Part shown: positions 43,581 through 55,431 of the stretch, piece after piece
Numbering within the stretch: the first letter of the stretch is position 1
Layout: every line of letters begins with the position of its first letter
Origin: Phymatolithon calcareum
Taxonomy: Eukaryota; Rhodophyta; Florideophyceae; Hapalidiales
DNA: 64,000 nucleotides
Reading direction: 5' to 3'
Assembly: GCA_977006965.1 (NCBI GenBank)
Contig: OZ345377.1
Span: 2,261,157 to 2,325,156 of the forward strand
Notes under the pieces: model-generated
Told to the model about the DNA's origin: nothing
The model's input: the letters and a program-made list of their open reading frames with translations, nothing else
Databases searched by the model: none
Position numbers and translations under genes: made by a program

Positions 43581-44542
43581 ACAAGAGAACACTTAAAATA
43601 TGTACACCATTTCTAACAATGTATTCGAAGCTTTAGGAATATGAAAAATTTCTAATAGACGAGTAGAACAGACGCAGGAGCGATATTTGAAGAACCAATA
43701 GGTCTTCTGCGTGGAAAGCCAAACTACTGTAGCTGCACAGAATCCACGATTTTTTTAAATTTTTTTGGCAGAAATTTTAACTTAAAAAGCCCTATTAACG
43801 GCTATCAGAGCATACATTTTTAAAAAAATAATTATGCTGACTTCTCTGGCATTTCAGGAAATCAGATCAGCTCAAGCAATTGTGCTGGAGACCGAACTTT
43901 TACGTTTCCCAAGCTGTGGAATACAATTTAGATTACATTGATGAATAATTTGGATTACGTTGATATATTCAAGAAGAGTACCCCATTTCATAGATTTCAT
44001 ATGTATTTAATATGTACATGATAACGATATGCTAGTTGATCGTACCATGCATGACGGAAGGAGTAGAAAGCCATTCAATGATGCAAGTGTTCTGTAAGCA
44101 GATACTTCCACTCGTCCAATGCAGGTCCAGAGCTCAAAATGTACACGCCTCAGTGAGGTGCTCGCCACTTTACAGGCACTTCAGAGTCCTCCTTCTGACC
44201 GATAATATGACGGTTTTTCTTCTCTGCGTCATGATGGAAATGCAGACGAGACCTCACTGCAGTTTCCGAATTATCTGCTGCGTCTCGGAGAAGGCTGTAC
44301 TAAATCTGCACAAAGCGAAGCCACGTGGGGAAGGAGACGGAGCCAGAGACGACGGACTCAACGGAACGGTCTTAGATGACGGAAATCGAGCTGAGCCTCT
44401 TGTGCCCCTTCCTCAGGCGACTGTACGCTTATGCCTTTTGTCCGTCCGCCTGCATCGGGAATATGATTGTGCAGGAAGAGCTGAGTTTGTACTAAAAGTG
44501 TACTAAGCAGCGTTTTATATGGTTATACATAGTGACTGTTTG
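43581..44542. other. Inner part of left arm, no recognised gene
   Basis: A 156-codon plus-strand ORF (44036-44506) is conserved perfectly in the right arm (48388-48858). The whole arm is near-identical, so that is not evidence of selection. It has no signal peptide and no motif, and I leave it uncalled. Confidence 0.4.
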
Positions 44543-44599
44543 CGGCGCTCATTAATTTCGCCTCATCTCTCGAATGGAAGTAAAATATAAGTTGCGATT

Positions 44600-44830
44600 A
44601 AAGCGGGGAAAATACTTGATACTAGCTTTCCCATCATTCCCCGGCCATTCGGGAATAAAGGTCTTTCATAATGATCTGCCGCTCCACTTCTATCACTAGC
44701 TTATGGACCCCATCAGGGTGTCACAAGTCTTACGATATGAGAAGTCCAAGAGTAGCGTAACATGTCTTCTCGTCTTGATGTCTATGAAGATCTTTCCTCC
44801 TCTTCCGCCACATTATGGGAATTGGTGATC
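44600..44830 (+). repeat. Second copy of the 20.8-kb dispersed repeat
   Basis: Runs shared with 20830-21060 include GCGGGGAAAATA, CGGGAATAAAGGTCTTT, ATGATCTGCC and GATATGAGAAG-like blocks, in the same order and orientation. About 70 percent identical by eye. Starts about 60 bp inside the left junction of the spacer. Confidence 0.55.
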
Positions 44831-45185
44831 TTAGACGCTAATGCGCACTAGTGAACTATCCCTTAGTCGATCCAGCACGTTTGGCCGGAATGATAATGAA
44901 ATCGTCAGTTTCTCTAAACTGATATGATGCAGTTGAGTTTAAGCCTGATACGACGCGAAGCCAAGCTTTCCGAATTGAAGAGATGACTTGAGTAAGTTTT
45001 CACTAATTCCGTTCTTGATTCACAGCCCTAAAGTAGGATCAGAAAAAGGAATCGGTTCCAATACTGCAACTAGGGTCTATGAGTCTTTGGCTGCGTTCAC
45101 GACGAGTGAAACGGGCCGTCTCTGGCGTTCAGTATATCCGCACTAGCTTGCGCTAGTATTCTTGATTGTTCTAATTTGTCTGGTT

Positions 45186-45515
45186 AATTGCTTGGGTTCC
45201 CTCGTACAGGGGGGGGGGGAAATTGTATGTTTTTATTTTACAAGCCCTCAACGCCGGTATTCACCAACAACAGAGCAGCTTGGGTCTCAGTAACTACCCT
45301 GTGTAACAATTATCTTCCCAAACATCTTGCGCGGCTCCAAAAACGGAACCTCGCTCGGGGGGACAACTTCGGTGGGGACTATCGGCGCGGGTTCCGGTTT
45401 CCGCGTCGGCGACAACTAGTCTTGCACGGGGTATGATATCGATGGTTTCATACATTCAGCACGTAGCACGATTTCTGATATTTCGCGTCGGTTCGCGGGT
45501 TCCCTCGTACAGAGG
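45186..45515 (+). repeat. Short direct repeat with G-run
   Basis: GGGTTCCCTCGTACAG occurs near 45195 and again near 45499, about 310 bp apart. The first is followed by an 11-12-base G-run (about 45208-45219). The pair could be target duplications or ends of a small insertion. The DNA between has no recognisable gene. Confidence 0.4.
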
Positions 45516-45657
45516 TACTTCCAGAAAGCTGTTATACCATTCCTAGTAATCCAATTTCGTAACCCAACCTAGGGGTACAAGTGTGTATAACTGAACATGT
45601 AAGCAAAATGTCCACGAAATCAATAGAGCTAGCGCTATTGACACACACAAAAATGAA

Positions 45658-46254
45658 TTGCATGTTTTGAGCATGCATGTTCTAGAATATCTCGTTACTC
45701 TAAATTCTGTTTTCCCGGCGAGCACCGATAAGGGAATCAAGAGCACGCTTCTTGCGTTTCCTGCGTTCGAAATCGACGAGACACAAAATGCAGATAATCA
45801 CATTGAGTTTATAGAGTTCGTACTTCGGGTTTTCGGCAAGGAGATGTCAAACATCGTGGCACTGATCGGCGATAGTTGTAACAGTAATCTGTCCATTTCA
45901 AAGAAAACGGATTGTAACTTCATCGGTTGTGCAAGTAATCGCTTCAATCTGGCTTTAAAGGACTTTATACAGCCCTATAAATCGCTCATCGACAAAGACA
46001 GTATTATAATGGAAAAGCTGCGGTCACCTATTGCTGGTGCCAAGCTGATAAAATTGAATGATTTGCGTGCTTTGATTTTCAATGAGACCAGATGGTCCTC
46101 CACCTATGTGATGCTGAAAACGTATAAAAAACTGCACCCACACTTTGTTTACGTGGAGATAACGGGTTTCGAAAACCTTTTAATGAATCTTGTGGAGCAC
46201 AAGAAAGTTGAAGAGCTGTGCGCTGTCAAGAAGAAGACCCTCGTTTGCTCATAA
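45658..46254 (+). pseudogene. hAT-type transposase fragment
   Basis: 198 open codons. Blocks: STLLAFPAFEIDETQNADNH, SNIVALIGDSCNSNLSISKK (catalytic-region D), FIGCASNRFNLALKDFI and FNETRWSSTYVMLKTYKKL. The order 'IGD.C..N', 'GCA.HR.NLA', 'ETRWSST..ML' is typical of hAT transposases of the ZBED-like type. The N-terminal BED finger and the C-terminal dimerisation domain are absent, and stops follow at once. It is an internal remnant of a transposase. Confidence 0.8.
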
Positions 46255-47332
46255 TGTAACAGGCTGTATGGTGCCGCAATATTCATTTTCGGCACGTCTA
46301 CTGGCCGGAACTGCTTCGCCAAGCATGTGGAAGACATCCATGAGCTTGACGCTTTTGATGTGCCCGATAGTGAGTAGCTTTCATGCTCAAAAATTAAATG
46401 ATTTTCGTTTCCCCAATTGGGGAAAAATTTCGGCAAACTAGACACTAGAGAAAGAACAAACTACATCTAAATATCCATAAAACACGGTCCCTTACGGCTA
46501 AATTGATCACCTACTAAGGCAGAATGGATCACGAGATCAAAGTTAGTTGTACAGTCGCGAGAGAAAAGTGAGAGACCGAGATTCAGCTGATGCCATAGCC
46601 CCGGGCGCTACAGCAGTACTGCCCCACATGGAATTGTGTTTGTTAAATCTCCTCGTTTCCAAGCTTTGCTTGAAGTTTCTCCTCTTCTGTGCGCCGTAGT
46701 TCAGAACAAGATTCCAGAGTGCGGTCCTCAAGGAGGAAGATCAGTGCTATTGCTGTGGAGGCTTTTATTTTTAAAGCAGAGCACAAACGAGAACGGCAAT
46801 CATACTGTGACTGGCGCTGATGAAAAAACGTTTATGAAATTAGATCCAACTCCATTTCCTGATCGTTTTATTTTCAGAATAGAACGATACAACTTACATA
46901 TCAGCCAGGAGGTAGACGAAGATTTTTCGTCCACCCCTTGGCTCCTATGGAAGGTTTATGTTTTTATACTGAAAATAACGAGATTTTTAATCAGTACTGA
47001 CATTTATCTCATATTGACTGGTCGCAGCGCCTTATTGAGACCACAAAAGAAATTATACATGCTACTGTTGATGGTACAGATTTTCGTATAATCGAGCCCA
47101 CTCCATTTGACCCAAGTGATTTTCGCATAAGCGTAAGTCAGCAGGTCTAATATATGAGATCGAAATATCGACAAGGTCTGATGCTGTCCCAGCCAACTGC
47201 AGTGTCCGTCCCTGATCAATTGTATCACAGGTGTTGAATGCTCTTTTGCACTTTTGGCAGCTGTTCGTTTCATAATAACGTTTTGCATCTTATATGCTGT
47301 ACCGTTAAGTTTTTTCAGGCTTCGTTAAGTAA
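46255..47332. other. No gene recognised
   Basis: Probably includes the decayed 3' part of the hAT element. A 151-codon ORF (46636-47091) has hydrophobic stretches but no motif. Confidence 0.35.
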
Positions 47333-47423
47333 GATTCCATGACTCACATCAATATATATATATTTATGTGAGTCATGGAATCCATTTTGATCTCACCATT
47401 TATATATAAAAGTCGAGATCAAA
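47333..47423. repeat. Two adjacent perfect stem-loops
   Basis: First: GATTCCATGACTCACAT (47333-47349) pairs exactly with 47366-47382, with a 16-nt AT loop. Second: TTTGATCTC (47386-47394) pairs with GAGATCAAA (47415-47423). The spacing of 3 bp suggests one unit, either a small foldback element or a structured transcript. No gene overlaps it. Confidence 0.65.
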
Positions 47424-48157
47424 GAGGCTTTCCAGAGTCGTAGGCGAAGAGCGAGTGGTAGTGATGAGTTGTGGCGACTAAAGTACTCGATGTTTTCTCG
47501 TCCATTTTCCTCGAAGCACACTGTGTCACATTCACCTTCATTCTACGCCGTTTACCTGGGCGTATGAAACAGCATCAAGATAAAATGAATTTGATTAATT
47601 CAAATGAGTGTCAGAATAGGAGCAGCTGACTCGTTAAATGCTACGTAGGGCGCAATAACTTAGAGAAGTCTTCGACTAAATAAAATTGTTTCAGAGCTAA
47701 ACGTTTTTCGCGCCAACTACGACATAACATAAGTTAAAGCTACTGCATGTTGGCATGCAGCAGAAAAGGACTTCTTCGTTTTGTAAATCTGTGAGGCTTC
47801 TATATAAGACAGAAGGGACCACTGGAGAAAATCAAACCTGTTTTCAAAAGATGCAGTCAAATGGATAATCGATTGAGTTTCATTAATTCACATGCAAAAA
47901 CAAAAGGTTTGTGCCTACAACTCCCTAGAAACAGGAGTTCTTCAACCTTCACTTATGATCATTTAACTATCTGTTTACATATAACCACCGCTCCACAAAC
48001 AAAAACCATTTTCAGTTCATTGTATCTCCACGACCAAACTTCAGACGGTAGAGTCTCCAAAACTGTGTCATCAGTTGGATCTTTGGAATAGACGGACTTC
48101 TGCGCGATGAAGATAACGGCTATCGTTCAGCTGTTGTCGTGATCGCGAAACGATATA
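47424..48157. other. No gene recognised
   Basis: One 76-codon ORF (47861-48091) without motif. Nothing else is supported. Confidence 0.35.
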
Positions 48158-48355
48158 TCAATCTTCGCTAATTCGAATGATGGCATTCCCATTGTAATCA
48201 CGGAACACAATGTGAGATCCGTCATTACTCTCAGATACCACATCATGTGTTATCTGAACTCTTTCCGAGTGACCTAACAGAGCGTCTCCAATCAACAGCT
48301 GTGAGCTTGCGTCATATATGTGAATTGTTCTGTTATAGGATCCAGAGAGAACAAA
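48158..48355 (-). pseudogene. WD40-repeat relic cut at the inverted-repeat junction
   Basis: The frame reads FVLSGSYNRTIHIYDASS, then GHSERVQ and SNDGSHIVFRDYNGNAIIRI before a TGA. This is one WD40 blade and part of the next: 'SGS.D.TI.I.D....', 'GH...V' and 'S.DG..I.....D..I.I'. The frame is open up to the junction at 48352, where stops begin inside the arm. The rest of the gene was therefore probably replaced when the arm was placed here. Only one such remnant is visible. Confidence 0.55.
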
Positions 48356-51200
48356 CAGTCACTATGTATAACCATATAAAACGCTGCTTAGTACACTTTT
48401 AGTACAAACTCAGCTCTTCCTGCACAATCATATTCCCGATGCAGGCGGACGGACAAAAGGCATAAGCGTACAGTCGCCTGAGGAAGGGGCACAAGAGGCT
48501 CAGCTCGATTTCCGTCATCTAAGACCGTTCCGTTGAGTCCGTCGTCTCTGGCTCCGTCTCCTTCCCCACGTGGCTTCGCTTTGTGCAGATTTAGTACAGC
48601 CTTCTCCGAGACGCAGCAGATAATTCGGAAACTGCAGTGAGGTCTCGTCTGCATTTCCATCATGACGCAGAGAAGAAAAACCGTCATATTATCGGTCAGA
48701 AGGAGGACTCTGAAGTGCCTGTAAAGTGGCGAGCACCTCACTGAGGCGTGTACATTTTGAGCTCTGGACCTGCATTGGACGAGTGGAAGTATCTGCTTAC
48801 AGAACACTTGCATCATTGAATGGCTTTCTACTCCTTCCGTCATGCATGGTACGATCAACTAGCATATCGTTATCATGTACATATTAAATACATATGAAAT
48901 CTATGAAATGGGGTACTCTTCTTGAATATATCAACGTAATCCAAATTATTCATCAATGTAATCTAAATTGTATTCCACAGCTTGGGAAACGTAAAAGTTC
49001 GGTCTCCAGCACAATTGCTTGAGCTGATCTGATTTCCTGAAATGCCAGAGAAGTCAGCATAATTATTTTTTTAAAAATGTATGCTCTGATAGCCGTTAAT
49101 AGGGCTTTTTAAGTTAAAATTTCTGCCAAAAAAATTTAAAAAAATCGTGGATTCTGTGCAGCTACAGTAGTTTGGCTTTCCACGCAGAAGACCTATTGGT
49201 TCTTCAAATATCGCTCCTGCGTCTGTTCTACTCGTCTATTAGAAATTTTTCATATTCCTAAAGCTTCGAATACATTGTTAGAAATGGTGTACATATTTTA
49301 AGTGTTCTCTTGTTGTGACGGATTTTCATGAGGATAGTGCAAATGCACATAGTCCTGGCCAATTGGGAAAATCCATCTCTTGAAAACTGGAAGAAGAGCT
49401 CCAAAACTCGATGTGAACTGTATTTAAACATCTTAACGGATCTTATTGGTCACGTGTGCAGTGTACTGTCTCTAAATTCTTTGTGGAGGCGAAAACAATC
49501 TTTCCATTACGTTGACAACCTGGAAATGGCTCCTCATTGACCGATGCGGTCGCTCGAGCTTAGCTTATGCCTTTAACAGGCTCTTCGATTCCACGATGAA
49601 TGTCAGTTGGGGAATAACTGAAGGGCGCTAGTGGAAAATTTCTGAACCGTTTCAAAGGATAGACAGAAAAAACAGTGGACGCTACAAAAAAGTAGGATTA
49701 TAGAATAATACTTTTGGAGCTTTCTACTCATCTGGTCAAGAAAAAGCATGATATAATTCAATAAGCGACACTTATTTGCTGGTGTTGGTATAAGTGGCGC
49801 CGATGTGCTATTTTCCATATTAGTCACACAAACGTGACATTTTATAAATTAGTGAAATATGCATGCAGATTGGTGAAAGGGAAGATACAGAATTGATCCA
49901 AAAATAATGCAAATACACGGCGGAGCTACCCACATTCTGCTGCAGGCCGAACATAACGCAATTAATAATATATGCAATCTACATATTTGAGGATTTAGTT
50001 CAGGTTCAGACACACTTTTCTGCATCCACAGAGATAAGCCATGGACGTCCTGCACGATTCCCTAATTAAGTCTTCACAAAAATGGGACGTGTGGATAAAT
50101 CGTTGCTGGTTTTTAATACGCGTCGCAATGAAATTGAATTAAATGTACCGTCGGAAGGTAAGCCCAAATATGGTATCTGTCTGCAGGGATGTCGAAGATT
50201 GGTCGATCACAACAGGTATGCAGACCGGTACTTCCATTTCCAGCAGAGAAATAAGAAATGAATTCATCTGTGGCCATTTTTCTCATAGCACGGAGGGTAG
50301 TCAGACCAGTGCCAAGCCGAAGAGAAGTGGCAGTCTGCGGCAGGCTTATCAACCGGTATGAAATAGGTTTCTCACCTTGATATTGATGTCCTTGATGGAT
50401 CATGGAATCTCGAGTTTATTACCTTCCTTTCCGTCGTTCAACTTTTCAGGACCATGATATGCGTCTCACATAATGCGGACCAGCCTTTGCTGTTTTTCGC
50501 GGGATATTCACTCAAGGAAGTGCATGTGAGATTCTACCAGTATAAAAATGACTATATGAGAATAATCCCAGTCATAGGAAAATCCAGGAACATTAATAGT
50601 CACTTCTTATGATGGAGACTGTTTTGGAAGGCTGTTTTGGAATTCACAGTCTTCCCCGCAAGAAGGTATTAGAAAATGTCCTTGGATTTTAAACTCTCAG
50701 TGATCGTTCATAAAGCAGCCCTGTAAATTACTCATGGAAGAGCGAAGTCCAACTGAGCACAATTGTTACATGTGGACTGGGAATGCGCACTAATGTTCTA
50801 GAAAAGGCTCTACAGCGGTAACCAAGGGAATTTGTCAGTATATTAACAACAATGTGCTAGAGACTTTGGTTATATAGCCGGGGAAGACCCATCTTAAGGT
50901 ATATCTACCTTCAGAGACACGGAAGCGAAGGTTGAAAGAGCAATGCTGCTGTCTTGAAAATAGTCCGGACCTTCTTTTCAAAACGCCTACATAGCGTATT
51001 ACTCAGCGTTTTCTAAGGCTTTGCCTCCTTCGCACGAATCTTTGTCGCGGCAAGAGCAATTGAGATTTTTGAGTGCGTTACCATAGTCAAGCGCATTTAA
51101 ATGCCTCGTTCTCATTCTCTATTCGTTCTTGTGGTGCCATTAAAGCAATCTCGTGTTGAGAGACTTTTCATTGGTCGCTGCGGGTTGCTGGATACATTAG

Positions 51201-51208
51201 TATATATA
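51201..51208 (+). promoter_or_regulatory. TATA box of secreted-protein gene (right)
   Basis: TATATATA 84 nt before the ATG at 51292, mirror of 38850-38857. Confidence 0.55.
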
Positions 51209-51291
51209 GAGGTCCTGCCTTACAGACTGTGGGATCAGAAGCAAGTCGACTTCGCTCGCTACCTGTTTCACGACTTTTCTGACCGAGAATA

Positions 51292-51615
51292 ATGAAGGGC
51301 GTAATCAGTGCTCTACTTGTCGCCTGCATCGTCATTTCAGCGGTTGCTGATACACTTTCCGGTGTAACGGAAAGGGTGCCCAATGAATGGTTCTGGAAAA
51401 CCAGGAAACGAACTGTGAAACCTAAAGGAAGGACGTACTTATCTCTTCGGTGTCCTTCTGGGAGGGTAAATAGCTGCAAATGCAAAGGGGGAGGCCTAAT
51501 TGCGGAGGGCAAGGACATGAAGAATAATGGCTGTCATTGCCGTTTCTATAACAACCGTGGGTATTACTACACGACCAAAGTTACGGTAGGGACAAACTGC
51601 ATCTATGTGAAATGA
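51292..51615 (+). CDS. Small secreted cysteine-containing protein (right copy)
   Basis: Same 107-residue product as 38443-38766, with no amino-acid change. It has a signal peptide at residues 1-20 and a basic mature region with six cysteines. Promoter context and flanks are duplicated with it, so both copies could be expressed, pointing in opposite directions away from a common spacer. Having two identical copies while non-coding arm DNA differs at a few sites per kb is compatible with either recent duplication or conversion between arms. Function is unknown. Confidence 0.75.
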   Translation: MKGVISALLVACIVISAVADTLSGVTERVPNEWFWKTRKRTVKPKGRTYLSLRCPSGRVNSCKCKGGGLIAEGKDMKNNGCHCRFYNNRGYYYTTKVTVGTNCIYVK

Positions 51616-53638
51616 TGGCGGAAGCACGATTGACATAATCGCTGCATTGTACCTTGCTGGTGCTATCAATATCAACGACGAGATCTTGCCAGAAGCGGAA
51701 ACCTAGCGGTAATGAGTTGCTTACTTACGATAAATTGCTTTATCTTGTCTGCTACTGATATAAAGTCAACGATCTTTCAAGACTTCCGCGATGAAAACGA
51801 AAAAGGCTCTTTGTTTATATCTTGGAGAGATTGCTTCTACTGTATCAGAGGACTGTTTACATTTCTATCTTCACGAAACAAGTAGGTTTGATCTAATGGG
51901 CAGCTACCCAGTATAAGCAATCGCATTTGAACGTATCGAAATTTAATATGCTGGCTATTTTTGTCAGAGTGGATATCTGAGCCCCTCCAAGTTTAATACT
52001 CTGGGTACTTTCGTCAGAGCAGATATAGGCGTGTGTTTACGGCAAAAGCAAGTCTTTTCCGGAGTCAAATACATTTACTGAAGCTTAACTGTTCTGCTAT
52101 CGAGACAGATTTCCAGAATGACAGTGCAATTGCATGCAGTCCTGGCTAGGTGAGAAAATCAATGTCTTGTAAAACTGGGAAAAAGTAGAAGTGAGCACAT
52201 TCTGTCCCTCTTGCTCCTAGTCGCACCGTGCGATCTCCAGCTCTTGGAAAACTTGCTCTGCAAGGCAGAGCTACCACAGTCTTCTGCATGTCTATTATAA
52301 AGTAATACATGCAAGCTACATATGTGAGGACTTAATTTAGCTTCAGACAATCTTTTTTGCATCACAATAAACTCACAGAGAGAAGCCCCGGACAGCTGGG
52401 GTGACTCCCTTTTTATAGTCATTGCAAAATGGGGACGTGTAGATAAATCATTGCTGGTTCTGAATATGCGTCGCAATGTCACTGAATTATTCTGTACGGA
52501 AGTTACTTTCGGAAGATAAATATCATTATGATATCATTTTTACCTCGGATGTCGAAGATTAGTCGAACACAGCAGGTATTCAGACCATTGCTTCCATTTG
52601 CTGTGCGCGAGCTCACGTTTGTGAGCAGAGAAATAGAATACTGAATTCAATTAATGTCGTTCATCTCATAGAACGGAGGGTGGACAGACCAGTGCCAAGC
52701 CGAGCAGAAATGACAGTCTGCGGCAGGCTTATCAACCGATATGAGAAAGGGTTCTCGCATCGATAGTGAAGAGCATGATGGAGCGTGGAATCTTGAGTTT
52801 ATTACACTTCTTTCTGCCGTTGAACTTTCCGGGACCTTGATGTGCGCTTAACATAATGCGGACTAGCCTTTGCTGTTCTTTGTGGGATATTCATTCAAGA
52901 AGGCGCATGTGAGACTCTAACAACGTAAAGGCGACTATGTGAAAAATATCTCAGTCATAGGAGAATCAAGGAATATTATTAAGTCGTTTCTTGTAGTGGA
53001 GACTGTGAACTCCACAACAGTCTTCCAAAACAGTCTCCACCAGAAGAGGCGACTAGAAAGTATTCATAGATTTTCAGCTCTCACTGATCGTTTATGAAGC
53101 AGCTCTGGAAATAGGTCTAGGAAACGCGAAGTCTGATTCAGCACACTTGTGATATCTGGACCTGGAATGCGCATCAATATGCTAGAAAATTCTCAAAGGG
53201 AAAACCATGGGTGTTGTGGTTGAAAATCAGGAAGGTCGATCAATCGGATTCTTGCCAGTTTATTGAAAGAGGCGACTCTTGTCTGCCTTAAGTACTCATT
53301 TCTACCAACTCGGAACTTACTCTACAACAGTATGGATACCGGGAAAACTATTGTCATGGTATCTTTAATGAGATGCCATGCAATAATGGTGCTCGATTAG
53401 GGCACAGAACTGCACTCGAAACTATACTGTTTTCGTAGACTCCCAAATTCGGATATCGAGATTATCATGTGGGCAATGCTACCCACATGGTTGAGTTGAA
53501 GCAATTGCTGGTGGCTTGGAACACAACACTGTTCCGTTTCATGTAGCCGTTGTATCAGATCACGACAATGAGGATTTGTAACAATATTACACAGGCGCTG
53601 TACCACATGAAAGGGAAGAGACTTTGGATATATTGCAG

Positions 53639-54065
53639 TCATGTCATGTCATGTCACTTGCTTTGTCCCCTCGTGGGGCTCGCAAGGCAGCGCTTTATTC
53701 TTAATTAACTTCTACTTAGATGACGGCAGATCGTTATTTCTGCGAGGTAATTAGGAAAGCACTCCTTCTTCTCTGCCTACCGCTCGACAACTCGATTCCA
53801 CCCGGAGCAAGCGCGGTGGTTCCACGTTCCGCGAGTCCACGTGGACGGCCAGATCATTTGGACTCTACTCTTTACCCCTCACTTGTCTTCTTTACACGTA
53901 TGATGCACTGTAATCCCTCCGTATCGACGACGGAAAAACCCGTAGGAGAAAACTGCGTCGGACTCTTCACGATAAACAGGCACACCCGAGATTCAAACCC
54001 GGAACTTTCTCTTGATCACATCTTGCTGCGCATCCCCCGAATCAGTTTAACCACTTGACCAGGTA
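53639..54065 (-). mobile_element. tRNA-derived SINE (right arm copy)
   Basis: Reverse-complement partner of 30555-30981, with the same A and B boxes, ATGAC-type tail and target duplication. At least one substitution separates them. The shared insertion dates it before the arm duplication. Confidence 0.85.
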
Positions 54066-54963
54066 GATATATTGCAGGGGAAGCCCCATCTTTAGATATC
54101 GCTTCCTTGACATACATGAAAGCGAATGTTGAAAGAGCAACGCTGCTATCCCTGAAAATAGTCGTGAACTTCTTTTCAAAATGACAAACAGCGAAATACT
54201 CAATGTTACCACAAGGCTTTATCTCCTTTTCGCGAATCTGTGTAGTCGCAAAGCCGTATGATATTTTTGGACTGCATTAGCAGGGGCACATAGCAGCTAA
54301 AGCGCATTCAATTTGCTAATTCTCATTCTCTTTTCGTTCCAGTGATGTCTTTGAAGTCATCCAGACTTTACATTGGACTTTGAGGGCTGCTCGATATAAT
54401 TGAATATAAGAGTATATGTACTGCTACTGAAAAAATGTCTACGATCAGAATGTCCTTCAAAGCTTTTCTGTAGTGAAAACGAAAAAGGACATTCTGTTCA
54501 TATCTGTGAATGAGCGCTTCTACTGTATCAGCAGACTGATCACATCTCTGGCTTGAACAAGCAGCTATGTGATATCTAAAGGACCGTTGCCCACTAGAAT
54601 AAATCGCATTTGTTTGTACTTAAATTTAACATTCAGGCTAATTTCGTCGCGACGCACATTTGTATCCCTCCTGTTGCGCGATTACCGCAAAAGCGAGTCA
54701 TTGTCGGAGTCAAATATTTTAGAATGAGGCTTAATTGACCTGTTTTAGAGCCAGATTGTCATCATAACAGTGCAAATGCATACAGCCATGGTGGAAATTT
54801 TTGAAACGCTTCGAACCACTGACTGAAAACACAAAAGTGAATGTTAAAATCTACGAAAAACGAACTAACCGCAGAAAACTTTCTATGATTCCTGAGACTT
54901 TCTCGCCCTTGGACGCACTGTGAGATCCTTAGTTCTTCGAAACCTTGCTCTGAATTGCAAAGT

Positions 54964-55431
54964 TGTTGGAAATGGAACCTTTGTTGAATGTGTCTATTAT
55001 TTCGGCAGACACATGATTAGAATATCGATCTCAGTACACGTGTTGTTATTGAAATTGTCTTGCTTGGTGGATTGGTCGCAAGGCACTTTGTTATGTCGAC
55101 CTCATAACATGCGTATACGCGTGCATGGGTGCTACTATTGTCATAGTATGATAGTAAGTTTACAAGTAGGTATGTTGTTGTCGGTTGTTACTTGAAACCG
55201 TTAAGATTAAGGAAGTGCAGATGCATCATTAACAGCAGTGCACGTAATGCATTACTAGTCAGCTCTCACTATTTGACGTCAGCATGCATCCAGTGCATTT
55301 TGGCGTCAGCATGCATCCAAGTATATTCCTGCTCTGGCACTTGGCTGGTATATAACTTCCATCTTAGGTGCCGACCATCGAAATAAGCTAAGCTAATTAC
55401 AACCAATATCAACACCCATACACCTCCAACA
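54964..55431 (+). repeat. Copia 5' LTR (right arm)
   Basis: Partner of 29189-29656, preceded by the ACTTT-side flank shared with the left arm. No second LTR exists on this side. Confidence 0.9.

Larger units (their letters stand above)
26160..44542. repeat. Left arm of a 10.1-kb inverted duplication
   Basis: Pairs with 48352-58460 in reverse complement. The coordinate sums are constant within blocks: x+y = 92894 for 43441-44542, 90058 for 36720 to about 40140, and 84620 for 26160-31277. The steps equal the two Gypsy insertions and a 116-bp deletion. Mismatches are only a few per kb across most of the arm. The inner ends are sharp (44542 and 48352). At the outer end identity falls abruptly near 26160/58460 inside the Copia element. 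Confidence 0.95.
44543..48351. other. Spacer of the inverted duplication
   Basis: 3809 bp of DNA present once between the two arms. Contents listed separately: a dispersed repeat copy, a G-run, a hAT relic, twin hairpins and a WD40-like relic cut at the junction. No intact gene is seen. Confidence 0.85.

Noticed and set aside
44036-44506. 156-codon ORF conserved perfectly in both arms (also 48388-48858)
   Set aside because: The whole arm is near-identical at DNA level, so conservation is not evidence of coding. It has no motif, signal peptide or promoter.
23210-44542. CRISPR-like or bacterial operon structure
   Set aside because: The repeats are long, diverged tandem units and LTRs in a eukaryotic context. 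There are no short regularly spaced repeats.
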